Origin: Achromobacter spanius
Lineage (GTDB): Bacteria; Pseudomonadota; Gammaproteobacteria; Burkholderiales; Burkholderiaceae_B
Assembly: GCF_002812705.1 (NCBI RefSeq)
Contig: NZ_CP025030.1
Span: 2,914,001-2,978,000, forward strand
Direction of reading: 5' to 3'
Length of the DNA stretch: 64,000 nt
Position 1 is the stretch's first letter; each line of letters begins with the position of its first letter. Below are positions 8,525 through 16,584 of the stretch, in pieces. A program made the position numbers and the translations under genes. The notes beneath the pieces are model-generated. The model had not been told where the DNA came from and searched no databases. It saw only the letters and a program-made list of their open reading frames with translations.

Positions 8525-9495
8525 TCAGCGGTAATTCCCAGTTCCTTGATCAGCTTGCCGTACTTGTCGGCATCGCGCGCCAGGATCTGGCCGAACTGCT
8601 CCGGCGTGGTTTCCGTCAGCAGCACGCCCATGTCGCCCATCTTCTTGATGACGTCGGGACGCTTCAGGATCAGGTTGATTTCGCGGTTCAGGCGGGCGGT
8701 AAGTTCAGGCGGCATGCCGGCGGGGCCGAAGGCGCCGTACCAGACCGACAATTCATAGCCCGGCAGCGTTTCGCCAACAGTGGGCACGTCAGGCAAGAGC
8801 GGCGAACGCTTTTCTTCAGTGACGCCCAGCAGCTTCAGCTTGTCGGTGCGCACGTGGGGCAGGGTCTGCGTGCCGGCGCTGAACAGCACCTGCGTGCGGC
8901 CGGCCACCGTGTCCAGCACGGCGGGCGCGCCACCACGGTAGGGGATGTGCATCATCTTCACACCCGCGGCCTTTTCAAACAGCGCGGCGCTCAGGTGGTT
9001 GGTGGAGCCTTGTCCCGCCGACGCATAGGCCACGGTGTCGGGGCGCTCTTTCACGTAGGCGATGAATTCCTTCACGTTCTTGGCGGGCACCGAGGGGTGC
9101 ACCACCATCGTGTTCGTCACCAAGGCCAGTTCAGCGATGGGCGTGAAGTCCTTGACGCCATCGAAGGGCATGTTGGAATACAGCGCCTGGTTCATCGTGT
9201 GCGTGCTCATCGAGCCCACCAGCAGCGTGTAGCCATCGGGCTTGGCGCGCGCCACGAAGGTGGTGCCGATGTTGCCGGATGCGCCCGAGCGGTTTTCAAC
9301 GATGACCGGCTGGCCAAGCGATTGGGTCAGCCCTTCGGACAGCACGCGCGCCAGGATGTCGGTGGACCCGCCCGCCGCCCACGGCACGATCAGCGTGATG
9401 GGTTTTTCAGGCCAGGCGGCCTGGGACAAGGCGGGCGTGGCCAGGGCCAGGCCCAGCGCGCACACGCGCAGCAATCGTTGGAAATTCAGCTTCAT
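8521..9495 (-). CDS. Bug/TctC family tricarboxylate-transporter-type binding protein
   Basis: A 324-residue periplasmic protein with signal peptide ending SQA at about residue 26, then WPEKPITLIVPWAAGGSTDI, the hallmark first strand-loop of the Bug family. Other family marks are GASGNIGTTFVARAKPDGYT and VPTVGETLPGYE. Such proteins bind carboxylates or amino acids. No TctA/TctB permease genes lie nearby, as is common in Bordetella and Achromobacter, so it may borrow a permease or act as a sensor. It sits between ggt (76 bases upstream) and the coupled GAF gene, so gamma-glutamyl products are possible ligands; this is inference. Confidence 0.9.
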   Translation of the reverse strand: MKLNFQRLLRVCALGLALATPALSQAAWPEKPITLIVPWAAGGSTDILARVLSEGLTQSLGQPVIVENRSGASGNIGTTFVARAKPDGYTLLVGSMSTHTMNQALYSNMPFDGVKDFTPIAELALVTNTMVVHPSVPAKNVKEFIAYVKERPDTVAYASAGQGSTNHLSAALFEKAAGVKMMHIPYRGGAPAVLDTVAGRTQVLFSAGTQTLPHVRTDKLKLLGVTEEKRSPLLPDVPTVGETLPGYELSVWYGAFGPAGMPPELTARLNREINLILKRPDVIKKMGDMGVLLTETTPEQFGQILARDADKYGKLIKELGITAE

Positions 9496-9571
9496 GGTGT
9501 TTACCCCTGTGAAAGTGCCGGTCTGGACGCCGGCTGGATGGAAATGGTTGATATGGGTCTGTTGATAATGT

Positions 9572-11407
9572 TCAGCGCCCCACGGCGTAGCCCTGCATGC
9601 CGCGCGGATTGGCCCCCGCGCGCAGCAGCAGGCCGCCGCCCGCGATGGGTTCGCGCGTGCAGGCGCTGATGCGTCCTTCGGACCAGGCCGGTCCGACCTT
9701 GACGTCGTGGCCGGCGGCGCGCAGCGCTTCGATGGTGGCCTCGGGCAAGCGTGATTCCACCGTCAGCCGGTTCAGCGTTTGCGTGCGCGGCCAGAACGAG
9801 CCCGGGAAATGATCGATGTGCCACGACGGCGCGTCGATGGCTTCTTGCAAATTCATGCCCATGGCGTGCCGCAGGAAGAACGCCACGGTCCATTGGTCCT
9901 GCTGGTCGCCGCCCGGCGTGCCGAACGCCATATAAGGTTGCCCGTCGCGCAACACCAGGCCCGGTGACAGCGTGGTGCAGGGGCGCTTGCCGGCTTGCAG
10001 TTGGCCGGGCACGCCATCGTCCAGCCAGGTCATTTGCAACCGGGTCGTCAGCGGAAAGCCCAGGCCGGGCACGACGGGGCTGGACGACAGCCAGCCGCCC
10101 GAGGGCGTGGCGGCGACCATGTTGCCGTCGCGGTCGATAACGTCGATCTGGCAGGTGTCGCCCACGAAGATTTCGCGCGCGGCCCACTCGGCCACGGGCG
10201 GCAAGGCCGCGAACGTGGGCTCGCCCACGCCGAAGCGCGTGTCGGAAGCGGCCAGCGTGCGGTCGGCGGCGCCCAGGTCAGGCAGGCGGGGGGCAAGCCC
10301 ATCGGGGCTGCCGGGCCGGAGCACGGTGGACGCGGTGGTGTCGATGAGGGCAGCGCGCTCGCGCGCATAGGCGTCGCTGAGCAGTGCGGTCAAGGGCACG
10401 GGCGTGAAGTCGGGGTCGCCATACCAGGCGGCGCGGTCCGCGAACGCCAGCTTGGCCGCTTCGGCAATGCGGTGCACGAATTCGGGCGATGTGGGGTCCA
10501 GGCCTTCCATGCCCAGATGCCGCAGCATCGCTAATTGCTGCAAATGCACCGGCCCTTGCGACCATACGCCGCACTTGGCCACGGTATAGCGGCCGTACTG
10601 CGTGGTGACGGGCTCATCGTAGGTGGCGCGCCAGTCGGCCATGTCGGCCTTGCGCAGCAGTCCGCGATTGCGCTGGCCGGTGGTGTCGCGCACTTCGGCT
10701 TCGGTGTAGTAGGTGTCGATGGCGTCGGCGACAAAGCCGCGATACCAGCAGTTCAAGGCCGCATCGATGCGGCCGATGCGATCACTGCTGGCGGCATGCG
10801 CTTCATTCAGGATGCGCGTGTACGTGTCGGCGATGGCGGGCGTGCGAAACAGGGAATCCGGCGCGGGAACGCGGTCATCGGGCATCCAGACGTCGCGCGA
10901 GGTGGTCCATTCGTCACGAAACAGCGCCTGCACGGCCAGCACCGCCTGCGACACGCGCGGCACCAGCGGGAAACCGTGGCGGGCGTAGTCGATGGCGGGG
11001 CGCAGCACGTCGGCCAGTTCCCACGTGCCGTAGTCGCGCAGCAGCGTCAGCCAGGCGCCGAAAGCGCCGGGGACCGTGGCGGGCAAGAGGCCGATGCCGG
11101 GCACCATTTCCACGCCCAGCGCGCGGAACGCGGCGGGCGTGGCCAGCGCGGGGGCGGGCCCTTGGCCGCATAGCGCGCGCATGCGTTGTTCGTTTTCGCT
11201 CCAGAACAGAATGGGCACTTCGCCGCCCGGGCCGTTCAGGTGCGGCTCCACGATCTGTAGCGTGAAGCCCCCGGCCACGGCCGCGTCATAGGCGTTGCCG
11301 CCGCGTTCCAGCACCCCCATGGCCACCTGCGATGCCAGCCAATGCGTGGACGACACAACACCGAAGGTGCCGCGTATTTCAGGACGGGTGGTGAAGGAGG
11401 CGCTCAT
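9572..11407 (-). CDS. Gamma-glutamyltransferase family protein
   Basis: A 611-residue Ntn hydrolase of the GGT family (T3). The N-terminal part has GVVSSTHWLASQVAMGVLERGGNA-type text, here quoted as LERGGNAYDAAVA, and the family motif LNGPGGE. The autocleavage point and nucleophile is expected at T418 in VGDTCQIDVIDRDGNMVAATPSGG, quoted in short as GDTCQIDV. The late GGT motif TPGGDQQDQW is present. Unlike E. coli Ggt no clear signal peptide follows the ATG at 11407, so this is a cytoplasmic GGT-like enzyme of the kind linked to catabolic operons. It transfers or hydrolyses gamma-glutamyl or related amide groups. Divergent from the LysR gene. Confidence 0.88.
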   Translation of the reverse strand: MSASFTTRPEIRGTFGVVSSTHWLASQVAMGVLERGGNAYDAAVAGGFTLQIVEPHLNGPGGEVPILFWSENEQRMRALCGQGPAPALATPAAFRALGVEMVPGIGLLPATVPGAFGAWLTLLRDYGTWELADVLRPAIDYARHGFPLVPRVSQAVLAVQALFRDEWTTSRDVWMPDDRVPAPDSLFRTPAIADTYTRILNEAHAASSDRIGRIDAALNCWYRGFVADAIDTYYTEAEVRDTTGQRNRGLLRKADMADWRATYDEPVTTQYGRYTVAKCGVWSQGPVHLQQLAMLRHLGMEGLDPTSPEFVHRIAEAAKLAFADRAAWYGDPDFTPVPLTALLSDAYARERAALIDTTASTVLRPGSPDGLAPRLPDLGAADRTLAASDTRFGVGEPTFAALPPVAEWAAREIFVGDTCQIDVIDRDGNMVAATPSGGWLSSSPVVPGLGFPLTTRLQMTWLDDGVPGQLQAGKRPCTTLSPGLVLRDGQPYMAFGTPGGDQQDQWTVAFFLRHAMGMNLQEAIDAPSWHIDHFPGSFWPRTQTLNRLTVESRLPEATIEALRAAGHDVKVGPAWSEGRISACTREPIAGGGLLLRAGANPRGMQGYAVGR

Positions 11408-11482
11408 GGTGGCGGGGCGGCTGTGGGTAAGGGACGAGAAGAAGTATAGGGTTGTGAAATAACTGGAATCATCTTTGTTGGC

Positions 11483-11506
11483 ATAATCCAATAACTGTTT
11501 GGTTAT
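11483..11506. promoter_or_regulatory. Candidate LysR operator
   Basis: ATAATCCAA (11483-11491) and TTGGTTAT (11499-11506) form an imperfect dyad (one unpaired base) in the 109-base gap between ggt and the divergent LysR gene, 11 bases before the LysR ATG. This is the usual place for an autoregulatory and target-activating LysR site. Confidence 0.45.
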
Positions 11507-11516
11507 AGAGAAAGCC

Positions 11517-12494
11517 ATGAGCTGGGATGCTGCCCGTCTGTCCAACCGCCTGAAACACCGCCACCTGGTCTTGCTGACCAACATCGCCAAGCACGGTTCG
11601 CTGACGCGCGTGGCGGCGGCCACCGGCATCAGCCAGCCCGCCGTGACCAAGGCGCTGGCCGAGCTTGAGGATATTTTCGGCGGGCCCTTGTTCCTGCGCA
11701 GCGGGCGCGGGCTGCTGCCCACGGCGCTGGGCAATCTGGCCCTGGTCCGCGCGCGGCACATGCAGAGCGACCTGGACCTGTGGGCGCGTGAAGTCGAAGC
11801 CCTGCATGCGGGCCATTCGGCGCATCTGAACGTGGGCGTGGTGCCCTATGTGTCCAGCGCCTTGCTCACCACCGCCATCAGCCGCCTGCACCAGCGCTAT
11901 GGCGTCACGCTGACGCTGCACCGCGCCACCACGGACCACTTGGTGCCCATGCTGCGCCGCCATGAGCTGGACTGCATCATCAGCCGCGCCACGTCCACGG
12001 TGACGCTGGACGACCTGATCCACCGCGTGCTGTACCGCCAGCGGCCGCGCTTGATCGCGCATAGCCGCCTGGCGCAACGCCTGGCGCGGCGCCGGCCCGA
12101 TTGGGCGGGGGTGGCCGCCATGGACTGGGTGCTGCCGGCCGCCAACACGCCCACGCGGCAATTGATCGTTGAACACTTCATCCGCGCGGGTCTGCGTCCG
12201 CCGTCGCCGGTGCTGGAGGCCTATTCCACGGATGTCATCGAAGGCATGCTGACCATGAACGAGGCGCTGATTTCAGTGGTGCCGGAAGACATCGCGCGCG
12301 AGCTTTGCCAGCGCGGCAAGCTGGGCATGCTGCCTTGGGATTTCGGTTGGGAACTGCCGCCCATCAACCTGATCCGCCGCAAGCGCGAACAGGTGCTGGC
12401 GGCGGAAGAGCGCTTTTCCGAAATCCTGCTGGACTTGTGCGTGGACGCCGGGCTGCCGGAAGGCGCGGGTTTCGGGGCGCCTGCGGCGGCTTGA
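11517..12494 (+). CDS. LysR-type transcriptional regulator
   Basis: A 325-residue LTTR. The winged helix-turn-helix fills about residues 10-70 (LVLLTNIAKHGSLTRVAAATGISQPAVTKAL..., quoted in part), and the effector domain follows from about residue 100. It starts at the ATG at 11517; a TTG at 11499 would place the start inside the dyad operator. It is divergently transcribed from the ggt-bug-GAF operon and is its likely regulator. The ligand may be a gamma-glutamyl compound or the product of the GGT reaction, but nothing in the sequence decides this. Confidence 0.9.
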   Translation: MSWDAARLSNRLKHRHLVLLTNIAKHGSLTRVAAATGISQPAVTKALAELEDIFGGPLFLRSGRGLLPTALGNLALVRARHMQSDLDLWAREVEALHAGHSAHLNVGVVPYVSSALLTTAISRLHQRYGVTLTLHRATTDHLVPMLRRHELDCIISRATSTVTLDDLIHRVLYRQRPRLIAHSRLAQRLARRRPDWAGVAAMDWVLPAANTPTRQLIVEHFIRAGLRPPSPVLEAYSTDVIEGMLTMNEALISVVPEDIARELCQRGKLGMLPWDFGWELPPINLIRRKREQVLAAEERFSEILLDLCVDAGLPEGAGFGAPAAA

Positions 12495-12588
12495 ACCCTG
12501 GATAGCGGGTTTCGCTGGGCCAATCGCTTCAGCGTGCCCGCCGCGTCATTCGGCTAGCCGCGTCAGCTAACCACGTTAGACAGCCCCT

Positions 12589-13179
12589 TCAGCCCGCCAA
12601 CGCCCGGCGTGCAATGCCCAGCAAGGCCGCCGCCGCGACATCATGCGCGGCATCGTTGCTGATCCGCGTGTAGGCGCAGTGCGGCGGAATGGCAAAGGCC
12701 TGTGCCGCGCGCGTCAGCCGCTCCTGAATCTGGTCCGCGCTTTCGCGGCCCCGGCCCGCCAGCCGTTGCGCAAGCACGGATGGGTCCACGGTGACTTCCA
12801 CGGCGGTCAATGCCGGGTAGCGCTGATGCGCCGCTGCCAGATGCTCGCGCGAACCGTTCACGATCACCGCCGCGCCACAGGCCAGCCAGGTATCGATCTC
12901 GATGCCGATGCCGTATTGCAAGCCATGGCTGGCCCAACGCAGGGCGAAGCAACCCAGCGCCGCGCGTCGCGCGAACTCTTCCGGCGTCAAGGCCAGCGCG
13001 TCTTCCGTGCCGCCGCTATCGCGGGTGATGTAGCGGTGCGCCACCAACACGGGTTCTTCTGCATGCAGATGCGCGCGCAGCCAGCGCAGCAAAGTGTCCT
13101 TGCCGCTGCCCGATGCACCCATCAGGTAGATCAGGCGCGCACCGTCGGCGGGCGGCAAGGGGGGGGCGGGCGTGGTCAT
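12589..13179 (-). CDS. phnN: Ribose 1,5-bisphosphate phosphokinase
   Basis: A 196-residue guanylate-kinase-like P-loop protein. Walker A GASGSGKDTLLR is at residues 21-32; HRYITRD and the later VNGSREHL are shared with PhnN. The enzyme uses ATP to turn ribose 1,5-bisphosphate into 5-phosphoribosyl diphosphate, the last salvage step of the C-P lyase pathway. Its start overlaps the end of the DUF1045 gene by four bases (ATGA), and the order phnM-DUF1045-phnN points to one operon read leftwards from the phnF region. Confidence 0.92.
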   Translation of the reverse strand: MTTPAPPLPPADGARLIYLMGASGSGKDTLLRWLRAHLHAEEPVLVAHRYITRDSGGTEDALALTPEEFARRAALGCFALRWASHGLQYGIGIEIDTWLACGAAVIVNGSREHLAAAHQRYPALTAVEVTVDPSVLAQRLAGRGRESADQIQERLTRAAQAFAIPPHCAYTRISNDAAHDVAAAALLGIARRALAG

Positions 13180-13919
13180 GGCGCGGCGGGGCCTTGCAGG
13201 GCAGGCGCGCCGACGGCGTCGGACTGCGTGCCGTCAAAATGGTAGTGGCGCGCTGCGACAAAATCGGCGCCAGGTTCTGACTGCACGAAGAGGCTGACGC
13301 TGGATACGGGCATCGCCTGGCCGCGCAGCGGGTCGGCAAAGGCGGCGATGCGGCGTTGCGCCTGCTCCAGCGCATCGCCCTCCAGCTTGCCGGTCAGCGT
13401 GATGTGAAAGGTGTAGGTGTCGAAGACATACGGGTAGCCCCAACGCGCCAGCATCGCCTGTTGTTCGGGCGTCAGGGCATGGGGTTGGCGCCGCGCGATT
13501 TCCTCGGGCGTGGGCGGGGCACGAAAGACGTCCAGCGCCTGCACGGCGGCGTCGGCCAACGCCTGGATGCGGGCCTGGCCTGGTGTGTCCGCGTCCGCAA
13601 TGCGCCAGGCCAGAAAGCCGCGCAGCGTTTCGCATTCCAGCGCCAAGCCAAAGGGGCTGATGCCGTCGACCAGCTTTCTTACTGCCGCGTCCAGCGCCTG
13701 CGGCGTGGCGCCGGAGGCCAGCCGGAAGGGCGGCTTCAGGGTGGCGTGCAGGCCGTAGTGGCGCGGTGCGTCGGTCCAGTCGCGCGCGGCATCGGGCTGA
13801 CCCGGCAAGGGCGGCAGCAGGGCGCCCGTGTCCGCGCAGCGGCCCAGCCAGCGGCTGCCGCATTCGCGCCACGGTCCACTGGGCGACAGGTACAAGGCGT
13901 AGCGGTGGGCAAGCGGCAT
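13176..13919 (-). CDS. DUF1045 phosphonate-metabolism protein, 2H phosphoesterase-like
   Basis: A 247-residue soluble protein of the DUF1045 family found in C-P lyase operons. Two HxT motifs, H58-A-T60 in YGLHATLKPPF and H172-I-T174 in FHITLTGKL, define the 2H phosphoesterase fold, whose members open cyclic phosphates. It lies between phnM and phnN. No phnP is present in the window, so I infer that it hydrolyses 5-phosphoribosyl 1,2-cyclic phosphate to ribose 1,5-bisphosphate, the substrate of PhnN. The start at 13919 lies two bases after the phnM stop. Family assignment is firm; the reaction is inference. Confidence 0.85.
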   Translation of the reverse strand: MPLAHRYALYLSPSGPWRECGSRWLGRCADTGALLPPLPGQPDAARDWTDAPRHYGLHATLKPPFRLASGATPQALDAAVRKLVDGISPFGLALECETLRGFLAWRIADADTPGQARIQALADAAVQALDVFRAPPTPEEIARRQPHALTPEQQAMLARWGYPYVFDTYTFHITLTGKLEGDALEQAQRRIAAFADPLRGQAMPVSSVSLFVQSEPGADFVAARHYHFDGTQSDAVGAPALQGPAAP

Positions 13920-13921
13920 GA

Positions 13922-15115
13922 TCAAGCCGCCATGCGTTGGCTGTGGCCGTCGCCGAACACGCGCGTGGCGTAGCGCAGTTCGCCGCCGACAATGGCCGCC
14001 ACCACGCGCGGCAAGCCCGGCACGTTGTCGTCCACCACGATGGCGTCGGCGATCAGGCCCGGCGCCAGTGCGCCACGGTCTTTCAAGCCGGCGGCGCGCG
14101 CGGGGTTCATCGACACCAGGTTCCAGGCCTGCGCCAGCGGCAGCACGCCGTCTTGCACCAGACGCATCACGGCGGCCAGCGGGGCGGGGTAGTAGTAGTC
14201 GGACGTCAGGATGTCGCACAGGCCCGCCTGCACCATCTCGGTGGCGCTGGGCGCGCCGGTATGGCTGCCGCCGCGCACGACGTTGGGCGCGCCGAACACC
14301 ACGGAATTGCCCAGCTCGCGGGCCACGCAGGCGGCTTCACGGGTCAGCGGAAACTCGGCCACGCCGCAGCCCAGTTGATGGTAGTAGCGGCGCGTGGCGG
14401 CGTCGGGATCATCATGCGAGGCGACCTTCAAGCCGGCCGCTTGCGCGCACACCGTCAGGTCGCGCATGGCGTCGGCCACGGAATCCGCCGCCGACATCGC
14501 GGCGCGGATGCGTTGCTGGAAGGTGTCCAGATCGCATTCCGCGCGGTTGGCGTACTGCATCAGCTTGCGGTCGTCGCCCAGGCGGCGGGCCATGCCGGGC
14601 AAGTGGTCGTTCAGCGCCAAAAAGCGCACACGGCCGTCGCGGATCCACTGTTGGGCCAGTTCTACGCCGCCCACATGGTGCGTTTCAAAGCGCAGATGCA
14701 CATAGTGCCGTGCGCCCATCATTGGCTGCATGCGCTCCAGCGCATCGAACATGCGTTCGGCATAGGCCTCGCCGCGCAGCCCGCCTTCCCAGGACAGCGT
14801 CACGCCGTGGAATTCGGTGGTGATGCCATTGGCCAGCAATTGGCGGTCTACGTCGAACAAGGCGCTGTCATACGGAAAGGTGACACTGGGGCGGGGCATG
14901 ATGGCGCGTTCGAAAGCGTCGCCGTGCAGGTCCACGATGCCGGGCAGCACCAGCAGTTGGCCGGCGTCGAACCACGGCGCGCCACGGGCGGGCGAGCCGC
15001 CGCCGTCGTCGATGAGTCCGCCCTGAAAGCGCAGGCTGGCTTGTTCGACGCCACGCGGCGTCAGGATGCGTTGGCCTGTAACACCGGCCAAGGGCGAAGG
15101 GGCGTGTGAGTTCAT
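13922..15115 (-). CDS. phnM: PhnM-family alpha-D-ribose 1-methylphosphonate 5-triphosphate diphosphohydrolase, copy 1
   Basis: A 397-residue amidohydrolase-superfamily protein. Metal-binding marks are GIVDLHGDAFERAIMPRP, KVASHDDPD, and GAPNVVRGGSHTGAPSA with the later TSDYYYPAPL. E. coli PhnM removes diphosphate from the ribose-triphosphate phosphonate before PhnJ acts. This copy keeps the RP and SHDD motifs but has LNDHLPGM where E. coli PhnM and the second copy here have VMDHSPGQ, so the active-site loop differs. It leads the phnM-DUF1045-phnN operon; a candidate PhnF operator lies 31 bases upstream. The ATG at 15115 starts the conserved domain. Confidence 0.88.
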   Translation of the reverse strand: MNSHAPSPLAGVTGQRILTPRGVEQASLRFQGGLIDDGGGSPARGAPWFDAGQLLVLPGIVDLHGDAFERAIMPRPSVTFPYDSALFDVDRQLLANGITTEFHGVTLSWEGGLRGEAYAERMFDALERMQPMMGARHYVHLRFETHHVGGVELAQQWIRDGRVRFLALNDHLPGMARRLGDDRKLMQYANRAECDLDTFQQRIRAAMSAADSVADAMRDLTVCAQAAGLKVASHDDPDAATRRYYHQLGCGVAEFPLTREAACVARELGNSVVFGAPNVVRGGSHTGAPSATEMVQAGLCDILTSDYYYPAPLAAVMRLVQDGVLPLAQAWNLVSMNPARAAGLKDRGALAPGLIADAIVVDDNVPGLPRVVAAIVGGELRYATRVFGDGHSQRMAA

Positions 15116-15145
15116 GGTGTGAACGTTATCGATTTTGCATGACAA

Positions 15146-15162
15146 CCAGATGTCTAGATGAG
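15146..15162. promoter_or_regulatory. Candidate PhnF operator, phnM1 side
   Basis: CCAGATGTCTAGATGAG matches the phnG-side site at 13 of 17 positions (consensus CCAGNNGTCTAGANGNG). The TCTAGA core is palindromic, as expected for a GntR/HutC dimer. It lies in the 81-base gap between phnF and phnM1, 31 bases before the phnM1 ATG. Confidence 0.6.
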
Positions 15163-15173
15163 TTAACGCTTGT

Positions 15174-15190
15174 CGGCCCAAGAAGGGCCG
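15174..15190 (-). terminator. Hairpin just after phnF
   Basis: CGGCCC (15174-15179) and GGGCCG (15185-15190) enclose AAGAA directly downstream of the phnF stop codon. There is no T run, so it may be a weak or Rho-assisted end, or merely insulate phnF from the phnM1 operon. Confidence 0.3.
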
Positions 15191-15196
15191 TGAAGC

Positions 15197-15940
15197 TTAG
15201 CTGTCGTCCGCCACCATCAGTTGCACCAGATCGCCCACAAAGCGGGTGATGCTGTATTGCAGCGGGGCGCCGTCCTGATCCACGTTCAAGGCCTCGATCT
15301 GCAAAATGGGCCGGGTTTTGGGCTGGCCCAGCAGGCGCGCGACTTCCGGCGTGGGCAGCGCGGCGGTAATGCGCGACCATTTGCGCGTGTAATCGCCAAT
15401 GCCGTAGTGCGCGTACACCTTGGACACCGAGCGCAACGCGGTCAGGCGGTCGGCAAAATCCGGGAACCGCTTTTCGTCGAAAAAGTGTTCAGAGGCGCTG
15501 ATGGGGCGGTTTTCAGCCTTGCCCACGATTTGCACGCGCAACAGCGGGGCGGTGCGGGTCAGGCCCAGGTGCTTGGCAATATCAGCCGCGCGCAAGGTTT
15601 GGCTGCCCAATACTTCCTGGTGGCCCAGCATGCCCTGGCTGCGCAGGTTTTCGGAAAAGCGCGTGCGCTTGCCGATGGCGTAGTCAATGGCGTGCTCTTG
15701 CACGAACGTGCCACGGCCCTGTTCGATGCGGACCAGCCCACTTTGCTCCAGCTCGCCCATGGCGCGCCGGATGGTGTGGCGGTTGACCGAAAACTTGGCG
15801 GCCAGTTCGGGCTCGGAGGGCAGTTGCTCGCCCGCCAGATAGAGCTTGTTGCGGATGTCGTCCGCCAGGGACTCCCCGATTTGCCGCCAGACGGCGATGC
15901 CGGAACCTCTTTCAACCATGGGGTCTGCTCGTGCTGTCAT
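15197..15940 (-). CDS. phnF: GntR/HutC-family phosphonate regulator
   Basis: A 247-residue repressor. The GntR winged helix (about residues 18-85) holds LPSEPELAAKFSVNRHTIRRAMGELE (quoted in part: ELAAKFSVNRHTIRRAM) and the wing IEQGRGTFVQ; the UTRA ligand-binding domain fills residues 100-240. It lies between the two phn operons it should control, divergent from phnG. Two matching TCTAGA-centred sites upstream of phnM1 and phnG are its probable operators. The ATG at 15940 is used; one at 15919 is also possible. Confidence 0.9.
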   Translation of the reverse strand: MTARADPMVERGSGIAVWRQIGESLADDIRNKLYLAGEQLPSEPELAAKFSVNRHTIRRAMGELEQSGLVRIEQGRGTFVQEHAIDYAIGKRTRFSENLRSQGMLGHQEVLGSQTLRAADIAKHLGLTRTAPLLRVQIVGKAENRPISASEHFFDEKRFPDFADRLTALRSVSKVYAHYGIGDYTRKWSRITAALPTPEVARLLGQPKTRPILQIEALNVDQDGAPLQYSITRFVGDLVQLMVADDS

Positions 15941-16015
15941 ATCAGCTTCATGAAGAATGGCTGTGATTGTGCCCGATGCGGCGCGCGCCGGATAGGCGCT
16001 GCGCATTCACCGCAA

Positions 16016-16033
16016 CTGTCATCAAAAATTCAC
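16016..16033 (+). promoter_or_regulatory. Candidate Pho box upstream of phnG
   Basis: CTGTCAT (16016-16022), CAAA, AATTCAC (16027-16033). The first repeat matches the PhoB consensus fully, the second at 4 of 7 bases, with the right spacing and an AT-rich spacer. It lies about 71 bases before the phnG ATG and upstream of the PhnF site, so activation by PhoB with local repression by PhnF is plausible. Confidence 0.45.
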
Positions 16034-16075
16034 GCCAGCCTGTTGAACTTCAATTTCCAAGCGATCATACTTCAT

Positions 16076-16092
16076 CCAGTCGTCTAGACGTG
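16076..16092. promoter_or_regulatory. Candidate PhnF operator, phnG side
   Basis: CCAGTCGTCTAGACGTG contains the perfect 10-base palindrome CGTCTAGACG (16081-16090). It ends 12 bases before the phnG ATG, where bound repressor would block the promoter or early elongation. The twin site is at 15146-15162. Confidence 0.65.
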
Positions 16093-16103
16093 TAGAGGAA
16101 ATT

Positions 16104-16583
16104 ATGGATCACTCACAAGCGGGGCAGCAAACGCCCGATGCCCGGCGCGCCGCCTGGATGCGCGTGTTGTCCCTGGCGGACCCGGCCTCCTTGGAAGGGG
16201 CATTCAGTGGCTTGGGCAGCGTGCCGCCACACCAGATGCTGCGGCCGGCCCAAACCGGCATGGCCATGGTGCGGGCGCGCAGCGGCGGTACCGGCGCGCG
16301 TTTCAATCTGGGCGAAATGACCGTGACGCGCTGCGCGGTGACGCTGGACGCAGCCGGCGCGGGCGTGGTGGGCGTGGCCTACGTGCAGGGGCGTTCATTG
16401 CGCCATGCCGAACAGGCCGCGGTAGCCGACGCGCTGCTGCAACTGCCGGAATGGCACGACACCGTGCAAGCGCAATTGATCCAGCCGCTGGCGCGCCAGC
16501 ATGCCGATAAGGTCGACGCCCAGGCGCGTGTCGCGGCTCAAACCAAGGTTGAATTCTTCACGATGGTGCGGGGCGAGGACTGA
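16104..16583 (+). CDS. phnG: C-P lyase core subunit PhnG
   Basis: A 159-residue subunit of the PhnGHIJ complex. The motif GVAYVQGRSLRHAEQAAVAD near residues 116-135 is the conserved PhnG signature (GYxxGRxxxHAE type), and FNLGEMTVTRCAV precedes it. PhnG with PhnH and PhnI helps PhnI replace adenine of ATP by the phosphonate. The gene starts at ATG 16104 behind GAGGAAATT and heads the phnGHIJKLM operon. Candidate Pho and PhnF sites lie just upstream. Confidence 0.93.
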   Translation: MDHSQAGQQTPDARRAAWMRVLSLADPASLEGAFSGLGSVPPHQMLRPAQTGMAMVRARSGGTGARFNLGEMTVTRCAVTLDAAGAGVVGVAYVQGRSLRHAEQAAVADALLQLPEWHDTVQAQLIQPLARQHADKVDAQARVAAQTKVEFFTMVRGED

Positions 16584-16584
16584 C

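Noticed and set aside
11408..11761. 118-residue N-terminal extension of the gamma-glutamyltransferase
   Set aside because: It would overlap the divergent LysR gene and its operator and has no family similarity. The ATG at 11407 fits the conserved domain.
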